From Streptomyces canus 299MFChir4.1 (lineage in GTDB: Bacteria > Actinomycetota > Actinomycetes > Streptomycetales > Streptomycetaceae), in the NCBI RefSeq assembly GCF_000383615.1, contig NZ_KB911586.1, forward strand, positions 322,394-379,913: a stretch of DNA of 57,520 bases, in the 5' to 3' direction. The notes under the pieces are model-generated. The model ran no database searches. It saw only the letters and a program-made list of their open reading frames with translations, and was not told the origin of the DNA. This document shows positions 51,445 to 57,520 of the stretch, one piece after another. Within the stretch, counting starts at the first letter, position 1. Every line of letters starts with the position of its first letter. The position numbers and the translations under genes were made by a program.

Positions 51445-52347
51445 TCAGTACGACGAGCCCGACGCGCCCAGCGACCCCGTCGGGTGCCACACCGTCTTCG
51501 TCTCCAGGAACGCCGTCAGACGGTCGATGCCCGGAGCCGCCGTCCAGTCGTCCACAGGCTGTGGACGAAGGACTCGCTTCAGGTTGTCCGCCGCCGCGAT
51601 CTCCAGCTCCTTCGCGAGGACCTCGTCCGCGCCCGCCAGATCGATCGCGTTGACGTCCTGGTGGGAGGCGAGGGGGGCCGCGATCTCCGCCGTACGGCCC
51701 GAGAGGATGTTGACCACGCCCCCGGGGACGTCGGAGGTGGCCAGGACCTCGCCCAGGGACAGGGCGGGCAGGGGAGACCGCTCCGAGGCGATCACGACCG
51801 CCGTGTTGCCCGTCGCGATCACCGGGGCCAGCACCGAGACCAGGCCCAGGAACGACGACTCCTGCGGGGCCAGGACGGCCACCACGCCCGTCGGCTCGGG
51901 CGAGGACAGGTTGAAGTACGGTCCGGCCACCGGGTTGCCGCCACCGACCACCTGGGCGATCTTGTCGGTCCAGCCCGCGTACCAGACCCAGCGGTCGATC
52001 GTCGCCTCGACCTGTTCGGCCGCCCTGGACTTCGACAGCCCCTCGGCGTCGGCCACCTCGTGGACGAACTGCGCCCTGCGGCCCTCCAGCATCTCCGCGA
52101 CACGGTAGAGGACCTGGCCGCGGTTGTACGCCGTCGCGCCCGCCCAGCCGCCGAACGCCTTGCGCGCGGCCACGACCGCGTCACGGGCGTCCTTGCGGCT
52201 CGACTGCGGTGCGTTCGCCAGCCACTTGCCCTTCGAGTCCGTCACCTCGTACACCCGGCCGCTCTCGGAACGCGGGAACTTCCCGCCGACGTACAGCTTG
52301 TAGGTCTTGAAGACAGACAGACGCTGCTGCTCGGACTTCTCAGACAT
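51445..52347 (-). CDS. Aldehyde dehydrogenase-like half protein lacking the catalytic domain
   Basis: 300 residues that match the N-terminal NAD-binding part of an aldehyde dehydrogenase (YKLYVGGKFPRSESGRVYEV, DAVVAARKAFGGWAGATAYNRG, EPTGVVAVLAPQESSFLG, GGVVNILSGRTAEIAAPLAS). It then ends in a short tail (LGASGSSY) without the catalytic Cys or the oligomerisation end. It overlaps the full ALDH upstream by 8 bp. The pair (full plus Cys-less half) resembles the two parts of ALDH16-type enzymes, split into two genes. Probably a structural partner. Confidence 0.85.
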   Translation of the reverse strand: MSEKSEQQRLSVFKTYKLYVGGKFPRSESGRVYEVTDSKGKWLANAPQSSRKDARDAVVAARKAFGGWAGATAYNRGQVLYRVAEMLEGRRAQFVHEVADAEGLSKSRAAEQVEATIDRWVWYAGWTDKIAQVVGGGNPVAGPYFNLSSPEPTGVVAVLAPQESSFLGLVSVLAPVIATGNTAVVIASERSPLPALSLGEVLATSDVPGGVVNILSGRTAEIAAPLASHQDVNAIDLAGADEVLAKELEIAAADNLKRVLRPQPVDDWTAAPGIDRLTAFLETKTVWHPTGSLGASGSSY

Positions 52348-53788
52348 CGAGGTACGCCTCCAGGCCGTGGCGGCCGCCCTCGCGGCCGAACCCCGACTCC
52401 TTGTATCCGCCGAACGGCGAGGTCGGGTCGAACTTGTTGAACGTGTTGGACCAGACGACCCCGGCCCGGAGCTTGTTCGCGACCGCCAGGATGCGCGAGC
52501 CCTTCTCGGTCCAGATGCCCGCCGACAGGCCGTACTGCGTGTTGTTCGCCTTGGCGACCGCCTCGTCGGGCGTACGGAAGGTCAGGACCGACAGCACCGG
52601 GCCGAAGATCTCGTCCCTCGCGATGGTGTGCGCCTGGGTGACGTTCGTGAAGAGCGTCGGGGCGAACCAGTAGCCGGAGGACGGGAGTTCGCACTCCGGG
52701 GACCAGGGCTCGGCACCCTCGGCCGCGCCCTTGTCGACGAGCGAGGTGATCCGCGCGAGCTGCTCGGCGGAGTTGATCGCGCCGATGTCGGTGTTCTTGT
52801 CCAGCGGGTCGCCGAGCCGCAGGGTGGACAGCCGGCGCTTGAGCGAGTCAAGCAGCTCGTCCTGGATCGACTCCTGGACCAGCAGGCGGGAGCCCGCGCA
52901 GCAGACCTGGCCCTGGTTGAAGAAGATGCCGTTGACGATCCCCTCGACGGCCTGGTCGATCGGGGCGTCGTCGAAGACGATGTTGGCGCCCTTGCCGCCC
53001 AGTTCGAGGGTGAGCTTCTTGCGGGTGCCCGCGACCGTGCGCGCGATCTCCTTGCCGACGGCCGTGGAGCCGGTGAAGGCCACCTTGTTGACGTCCGGGT
53101 GCGCGACCAGCGCGGCACCCGTGTCGCCGTAGCCCGGAAGGATGTTGACGACGCCCTTGGGCAGGCCCGCCTGGCGGCAGACGTCCGCGAAGAACAGGGC
53201 GGACAGGGGGGTCGTCTCGGCGGGCTTGAGGACGACCGTGTTGCCGGTCGCCAGCGCCGGGGCGATCTTCCACGCCAGCATCAGGAGCGGGAAGTTCCAG
53301 GGGATGACCTGGCCGGCCACGCCAAGGGGCTTCGGGCTCGCGCCGAACCCGGCGTGCTCCAGCTTGTCGGCCCAGCCCGCGTAGTAGAAGAAGTGCGCGG
53401 CGACCAGGGGGAGGTCGGCGTCGCGGGTCTCCTTGATGGGCTTGCCGTTGTCCAGGGTCTCCAGGACGGCGAGCTCGCGGCTGCGCTCCTGGATGATCCG
53501 GGCGATGCGGAACAGGTACTTGGCGCGCTCCGAGCCGGGCAGCGCCGACCACTTCTCGAAGGCCTTGCGGGCGGCCCCCACCGCGCGGTCGACGTCCGCC
53601 TCGCCCGCCTGGGCGATCTCGGACAGGACCTCCTCGGTCGACGGGGAGACGGTCTTGAAGACCTTGCCGTCGGCGGCCTCCACGAACTCGCCGTCGATGA
53701 ACAGACCGTAGGAGGGGGCGATGTCGACGACCGAGCGGGACTCGGGCGCCGGGGCGTACTCGAAAGCGGATGCGGATGCGGATGCCAT
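52340..53788 (-). CDS. Aldehyde dehydrogenase
   Basis: 482 residues, NAD(P)-dependent ALDH. PWNFPLLMLAWKIAPALATGN, FTGSTAVGKEIAR (cofactor loop), catalytic Glu in LELGGKGAN and catalytic Cys in NQGQVCCAGSR, then EIFGPVLSVLTF and SPFGGYKESGFGREGG. It starts 5 bp after the deoC stop, so it is in the deoC operon. DeoC releases acetaldehyde, which this enzyme could oxidise to acetate (inference). Confidence 0.94.
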   Translation of the reverse strand: MASASASAFEYAPAPESRSVVDIAPSYGLFIDGEFVEAADGKVFKTVSPSTEEVLSEIAQAGEADVDRAVGAARKAFEKWSALPGSERAKYLFRIARIIQERSRELAVLETLDNGKPIKETRDADLPLVAAHFFYYAGWADKLEHAGFGASPKPLGVAGQVIPWNFPLLMLAWKIAPALATGNTVVLKPAETTPLSALFFADVCRQAGLPKGVVNILPGYGDTGAALVAHPDVNKVAFTGSTAVGKEIARTVAGTRKKLTLELGGKGANIVFDDAPIDQAVEGIVNGIFFNQGQVCCAGSRLLVQESIQDELLDSLKRRLSTLRLGDPLDKNTDIGAINSAEQLARITSLVDKGAAEGAEPWSPECELPSSGYWFAPTLFTNVTQAHTIARDEIFGPVLSVLTFRTPDEAVAKANNTQYGLSAGIWTEKGSRILAVANKLRAGVVWSNTFNKFDPTSPFGGYKESGFGREGGRHGLEAYLDV

Positions 53789-53793
53789 GGTGA

Positions 53794-54753
53794 TCAGTCC
53801 ACCGTCACGTAGTCGGGGCCGGAGTAGCGGCCGGTGGCCAGCTTCTGACGCTGCATCAGCAGGTCGTTCAGGAGCGAGGAGGCGCCGAAGCGGAACCAGT
53901 GGTTGTCCAGCCAGTCCTCGCCGACGGTCTCGTTGACCAGTACGAGAAACTTGATCGCGTCCTTGGTCGTACGGATACCGCCCGCCGGCTTCACGCCCAC
54001 CTGCACGCCGGTCTGGGCGCGGAAGTCGCGCACCGCCTCCAGCATCAGCAGGGTGTTCGCGGGAGTGGCGTTGACCGCGACCTTGCCGGTGGACGTCTTG
54101 ATGAAGTCCGCGCCCGCCAGCATGCCGAGCCAGCTCGCGCGGCGGATGTTGTCGTACGTCGACAGCTCGCCGGTCTCGAAGATGACCTTGAGCCGGGCGT
54201 CCGTGCCGCAGACCTCGCGCACGGCGACGATCTCGTCGTACACCTTCAGGTACCTGCCCGCGAGGAACGCCCCGCGGTCGATGACCATGTCGACCTCGTC
54301 GGCGCCGGCGGCCACGGCGTCGCGCACGTCGGCCAGCTTCACCTCCAGGGCGGCGCGGCCCGCCGGGAACGCGGTGGCCACGGAGGCGACCTTGACGCCG
54401 GAACCGGCGACGGCCTCCTTGGCGACGGCCACCATGTCGGGATAGACGCAGACCGCGGCCGCGGCGGGTGTGGTCCGGTCGGTCGGGTCGGGGCGGACCG
54501 CCTTGGCGCCGAGCGCCCGGACCTTGCCCGGGGTGTCCGCGCCTTCCAGCGTCGTCAGGTCGACCATCGAGATGGCGAGGTCGATGGCGTACGCCTTCGC
54601 GGTCGTCTTGATGGAACGCGTACCGAGCGAGGCGGCACGCGCCTCCAGGCCGACCGCGTCCACGCCGGGCAGCCCGTGAAGGAACCGGCGCAGACTGCTG
54701 TCGGACGCGGTCACGTCCGTGAGCGGGTGTGCGGCTGATGCAGTGGTGGGCAT
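53794..54753 (-). CDS. deoC: Deoxyribose-phosphate aldolase
   Basis: 319 residues. Class I aldolase splitting 2-deoxyribose-5-phosphate into glyceraldehyde-3-phosphate and acetaldehyde. The Schiff-base Lys is in ADFIKTSTGK; ADEVDMVIDRGAFLAG, LKVIFETGELSTY and VGVKPAGGIRTTKDA are the other barrel motifs. It has an N-terminal extension of about 60 residues as in other actinobacterial/animal forms. ATG 54753 (GTG 54758 possible), 20 bp below the operator. First gene of an operon with two ALDH genes. Confidence 0.95.
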   Translation of the reverse strand: MPTTASAAHPLTDVTASDSSLRRFLHGLPGVDAVGLEARAASLGTRSIKTTAKAYAIDLAISMVDLTTLEGADTPGKVRALGAKAVRPDPTDRTTPAAAAVCVYPDMVAVAKEAVAGSGVKVASVATAFPAGRAALEVKLADVRDAVAAGADEVDMVIDRGAFLAGRYLKVYDEIVAVREVCGTDARLKVIFETGELSTYDNIRRASWLGMLAGADFIKTSTGKVAVNATPANTLLMLEAVRDFRAQTGVQVGVKPAGGIRTTKDAIKFLVLVNETVGEDWLDNHWFRFGASSLLNDLLMQRQKLATGRYSGPDYVTVD

Positions 54754-54772
54754 GGTCACCAGACGAGCATAT

Positions 54773-54784
54773 CTACGCGCGTAG
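54773..54784 (-). promoter_or_regulatory. Perfect nucleoside-regulon operator upstream of deoC
   Basis: CTACGCGCGTAG, identical to the site before add. On the minus strand its last bases run into TAGATAT, a possible -10, so binding would block deoC transcription. Confidence 0.65.
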
Positions 54785-54863
54785 CGGCTGTACACCCCGG
54801 AGAACGGGTTCCGAGGGCACCCGCGCACGGGCGCGAAGCCGGACGGAGCTTAGGATCGGCCTC

Positions 54864-55535
54864 ATGACGACCGCACCCCCCGAGTCCAGGGACCGCACCT
54901 ACCGCTCATCCATGGCGTTGATCGGCGGTTTCCTCCTCCTCGTCATCATCGGCTGGCTCGGTATCGACGCCGTCGTCTCCGGCACCGGCCGCACACCGTG
55001 GCTCGCGCTCGCCCTCCTGATCCTCGTCGTACCGCTGGTGATCGCCTTCACCCTGCGCCCGGCCGTCTTCGCGAACGACGACCGGCTGCGCGTCCGCAAC
55101 CCCTTCCGTGTGATCGTGGTGCCGTGGGGGCAGGTCGAGACGTTCCGCTCCGGCTACTCGAACGAGGTGTTCGTCGAGTCCGGCGCCAAGTACCAGCTGT
55201 GGGCGATCCCGGTCTCCCTGCGCGGCCGCAAGAAGGCGGCGCGGCAGACGGCCCGGCAGGCCGCCCGGCCGTCCGACGCCCGCCGCTCCGGCAGGGGCCT
55301 CGGCCTGTTCGGCGGCGGCATGCAGGCGGACGGCTTCGGCGACCGTACGCCCGTCCCGGAGGGGCCCACCCGGGCCGAGACCGACAAGATCATGGACGAA
55401 CTGCGCGAGATCCTGGAGGCCCGGGGGAAGGCGAAGACCTCTCAGGGCGAGGTGTCCGTGCGGTGGGCCTACGAGATCATGGGGCCGGCGGTGGCGGGCG
55501 CGGTGCTTCTGGCGATCCTGGTGGCGATGGGGTAA
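54864..55535 (+). CDS. PH-domain membrane protein
   Basis: 223 residues. Two N-terminal membrane helices (MALIGGFLLLVIIGWLGI, WLALALLILVVPLVIAF) precede a bacterial PH-like domain (DDRLRVRNPFRVIVVPWGQVE, GAKYQLWAIPVSLRGRKKAA), then a charged linker and a third helix near the C-terminus (MGPAVAGAVLLAILVAMG). Function unknown. TAGGAT (54851-54856) 7 nt before ATG 54864 with no SD suggests a leaderless mRNA. Divergent from deoC. Confidence 0.85.
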   Translation: MTTAPPESRDRTYRSSMALIGGFLLLVIIGWLGIDAVVSGTGRTPWLALALLILVVPLVIAFTLRPAVFANDDRLRVRNPFRVIVVPWGQVETFRSGYSNEVFVESGAKYQLWAIPVSLRGRKKAARQTARQAARPSDARRSGRGLGLFGGGMQADGFGDRTPVPEGPTRAETDKIMDELREILEARGKAKTSQGEVSVRWAYEIMGPAVAGAVLLAILVAMG

Positions 55536-55663
55536 CGCTTTCCGGGCTTTCCGGGCTTTTACGGGGTGCCGGGTCTTTCGGGGTGCCGTCGTTGTCGTGG
55601 GGTGCCGTGGGGTGGGGCCCGGGTGAGTCTGGGTGAGTCTGGGTTACGGCGGGCTTGGGCGGA

Positions 55664-55699
55664 GAGGGGCGGCCCGGACGGGGGACGGGGCCGCCCCTC
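55664..55699. terminator. Hairpin between PH-domain and phosphosugar mutase genes
   Basis: 12-bp perfect arms (55664-55675, 55688-55699). Upstream 55536-55660 is G-rich with short direct repeats (TTTCCGGGC, GGGTGAGTCT) and no gene. Confidence 0.7.
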
Positions 55700-55716
55700 A
55701 GCTCGGCTGTCGGGCG

Positions 55717-57348
55717 TCAGATGCCGGCTGCCGCAGAGAGGTCCCGCTTGATGGCGGTCAGCAGGTCCGTCGCCCTGGCGCGGGCCGCCGGGAGGTCGGC
55801 GTGGGTGGCCACCGGGACGACCACTTCCAGGTAGCACTTCAGCTTGGGCTCGGTGCCGCTCGGGCGGACGATGACCCGCGCGCCGTCCAGCGTGTAGCGC
55901 AGGCCGTCGGTGGGCGGGAGCTTGTCCGTGCCGCGCGTGAGGTCCTCGGCCTTCGTGATGGCCAGGCCCGCGAGCTCGGTCGGCGGGTGCTCGCGGAGCT
56001 GCTCCATCGCCCGGGCGATGACCGACAGGTCCTCCACGCGCACCGAGAGCTGGTCCGTGGCGTGCAGGCCGTGGGTCACGGCGAGGTCGTCGAGGAGGTC
56101 GGGAAGCGTGCGGTTCTGTTCCTTCAGCCCGGAGGCGAGCTCCGTGATGAGGAGGGCCGCGGTGATGCCGTCCTTGTCCCGGACGCCCTCGGGGTCCACG
56201 CAGTAGCCGAGGGCCTCCTCGTAGCCGTAGCGCAGGCCCTCCACACGGGCGATCCACTTGAAGCCGGTGAGGGTCTCCTCGTAGGGCAGGCCCGCCTTCT
56301 CGGCGATCCGGCCGAGGAGGGAGGAGGAGACGATCGACTCGGCGAAGGTGCCGCGCACTCCGCGGGCCACCAGGTGGGCGGCGAGGAGGGCGCCCACCTC
56401 GTCGCCCCGCAGCATGTGCCAGGTGCCGGCTTCCTTGACGGCGACCGCGCAGCGGTCCGCGTCGGGGTCGTTCGCGATGATCAGGTCCGGGTCCGTCTCC
56501 CCGGCCTTCGCGAAGGCCAGGTCCATCGCGCCGGGCTCCTCCGGGTTGGGGAACGCGACGGTCGGGAAGTCGGGGTCGGGCTCCGCCTGCTCTGCGACGA
56601 GTTCCGGGGCGGGGAAGCCGGCGCGGGCGAAGGCGGCGAGGAGGGTGTCCTTGCCGACTCCGTGCATCGCCGTGTAGACCGTGCGGGCCGTGCGGGGGGA
56701 GTTCTCGGCGAGTACGGCGTCCGTGCGGGCGAGGTAGGCGTCCAGGACGCTGTCGTCGAGGGTCTCCCAGCCGGTGCCGGGGCGGGGGACGTCGTCGAGG
56801 GAGCGGACGGCGGCGATCTCGGCGGCGATCTCCGCGTCGGCGGGCGGGACGATCTGGGAGCCGTCGCCCAGGTAGACCTTGTAGCCGTTGTCGCGGGGCG
56901 GGTTGTGGCTCGCGGTGACCTCCACGCCGGCCACCGCGCCGAGGTGCCTTATCGCGTACGCGAGGACGGGGGTGGGGAGGGGGCGGGGGAGGACCGCCGC
57001 GTTGAGGCCCGCGCCGGTCATCACGGCCGCGGTGTCGCGCGCGAAGTCCTCGGACTTGTGGCGGGCGTCGTAGCCGATGACCACGAGGCCGTCGGTGCTG
57101 CCGTTCTTCTTGAGGTACGCGGCGAGGCCGGCGGCGGCTCGGATGACGACCGCGCGGTTCATGCGCATCGGTCCTGCGCCGAGTTCGCCGCGGAGGCCGG
57201 CGGTGCCGAACTGGAGGGTGCCGGCGAAGCGGGCGGCGAGTTCGGTGACGTCTCCGGCCTCGATGAGCTTGGCGAGCTCGTCGCGGGTGTCCGGGTCGGG
57301 GTCCTCGGCGAGCCAGGTCCTGGCCCGGGCGATGAGATCGTCTTGCAC
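55717..57348 (-). CDS. Alpha-D-phosphohexomutase-family phosphosugar mutase (PMM/PGM, possibly phosphopentomutase)
   Basis: 543 residues. FGTAGLRGELGAGPMRMNRAVV at the N-terminus; active-site phosphoserine in VEVTASHNPPRDNGYKVY; metal loop NDPDADRCAVAV; sugar loop EEALGYCVDPEGVRDKDG; phosphate loop VRPSGTEPKLKCYLEV. The long bacterial/PGM2-like form (>540 residues, EEALGY loop) includes phosphopentomutases. Next to deoC and a nucleoside regulon, interconversion of (deoxy)ribose-1- and -5-phosphate is the likely job (inference); phosphomannomutase/phosphoglucomutase is the alternative. GTG 57348. Confidence 0.9.
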   Translation of the reverse strand: MQDDLIARARTWLAEDPDPDTRDELAKLIEAGDVTELAARFAGTLQFGTAGLRGELGAGPMRMNRAVVIRAAAGLAAYLKKNGSTDGLVVIGYDARHKSEDFARDTAAVMTGAGLNAAVLPRPLPTPVLAYAIRHLGAVAGVEVTASHNPPRDNGYKVYLGDGSQIVPPADAEIAAEIAAVRSLDDVPRPGTGWETLDDSVLDAYLARTDAVLAENSPRTARTVYTAMHGVGKDTLLAAFARAGFPAPELVAEQAEPDPDFPTVAFPNPEEPGAMDLAFAKAGETDPDLIIANDPDADRCAVAVKEAGTWHMLRGDEVGALLAAHLVARGVRGTFAESIVSSSLLGRIAEKAGLPYEETLTGFKWIARVEGLRYGYEEALGYCVDPEGVRDKDGITAALLITELASGLKEQNRTLPDLLDDLAVTHGLHATDQLSVRVEDLSVIARAMEQLREHPPTELAGLAITKAEDLTRGTDKLPPTDGLRYTLDGARVIVRPSGTEPKLKCYLEVVVPVATHADLPAARARATDLLTAIKRDLSAAAGI

Positions 57349-57369
57349 GGTTGCGTCAGCCTCTCGTTG

Positions 57370-57427
57370 TGGGTCCGTGGGTCCGTGGGTCCGTGGGTCC
57401 GTGGGTCCGTGGGTCCGTGGGTCCGTG
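57370..57427. repeat. 8-bp tandem repeat, seven copies
   Basis: GGGTCCGT repeats with an exact period of 8 from 57371 to 57426, 22 bp upstream of the mutase start codon. Copy number could vary by slippage. Confidence 0.85.
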
Positions 57428-57437
57428 CGGGTTCGGT

Positions 57438-57500
57438 GGGGGCGGGCGTTTTTGCGCAGTTCCCCGCGCCCCTGATGCCTGCGGCGCAGCTGCGGGTCCG
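57438..57500. repeat. Common Streptomyces intergenic repeat
   Basis: TTTTTGCGCAGTTCCCCGCG followed by CCCCTGATGCC and GCGGCGCAGCTGCGGG is a sequence recognisable from many Streptomyces intergenic regions. No gene is visible at the right edge. Confidence 0.65.
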
Positions 57501-57520
57501 GTGGGGGCTTGTGTAGCGCG

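Noticed and set aside
57370..57427. CRISPR-like array
   Set aside because: Period of 8 bp with no spacers; a simple tandem repeat.

Overview
The window is Streptomyces chromosome. It is very G+C-rich, almost every gene shows the strong third-position G/C bias of the genus, start codons are often GTG, and several promoters place a -10 hexamer about 7 nt from the start codon (leaderless). It carries the AfsQ1/AfsQ2/SigQ signalling locus, which is characteristic of Streptomyces, and the gene order looks like the S. coelicolor SCO487x-SCO491x region (from memory, not checked by search). No tRNA, rRNA, CRISPR array or intact mobile element was seen.

Region 1 (1-18806) is a cell-surface glycopolymer cluster built around a nonulosonic acid (sialic acid or Kdn type). 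It has a CMP-sugar synthetase fused to a HAD phosphatase, a NeuB-type synthase, a GT29-like sialyltransferase with sialylmotif-like residues, a PF07388-type polysialyltransferase, a GT52-like protein, a DUF6716 glycosyltransferase, a GT8-pyruvyltransferase fusion, two GT2 enzymes, a GtrA protein, a GT-C-like membrane protein, a flavoprotein, an O-acyltransferase and two methyltransferases. No NeuC epimerase is present, and the fused phosphatase suggests a Kdn-9-phosphate route (teichulosonic-acid-like polymer). Four promoters here carry 11-nt phased GTT-type repeats resembling PhoP (PHO) boxes. One GT2 gene has an in-frame TAA that removes its last 22 residues.

Region 2 (18842-25061) has a two-component system divergent from a large secreted subtilisin-like protease. 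A 17-bp perfect terminator hairpin follows, then a decayed group II intron maturase fragment joined to the 5' end of an ATPase-like gene.

Region 3 (25085-27877) has a small methyltransferase, DUF397 genes (one a fusion scar of two copies), an XRE/DUF5753 regulator and a divergent HATPase anti-sigma-like protein. This is the usual Streptomyces regulator, DUF397 and ATPase set. The XRE/ATPase gap holds a perfect 22-bp palindrome. A gene-free stretch (27878-28528) separates it from an M20 amidohydrolase.

Region 4 (29762-57348) is dominated by nucleoside uptake and salvage: BmpA lipoprotein, ABC ATPase, two permeases, cytidine deaminase, thymidine phosphorylase, adenosine deaminase, uridine kinase-like protein, deoxyribose-phosphate aldolase with two aldehyde dehydrogenase genes, and a phosphosugar mutase. 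Four promoters (bmpA, ABC operon, add, deoC) share a CTACGCGCGTAG-type palindrome, which suggests one local nucleoside regulon. Interspersed are a Uma2 protein, an AEC transporter, a STAS protein, a SnoaL-type ECF sigma factor, an MFS/LysR pair, two small secreted Ala-rich proteins, PspC and VanZ proteins, and the AfsQ lipoprotein-AfsQ2-AfsQ1/SigQ locus, with an AfsQ1 box in front of sigQ. The right end has an 8-bp tandem repeat and a common Streptomyces intergenic repeat.
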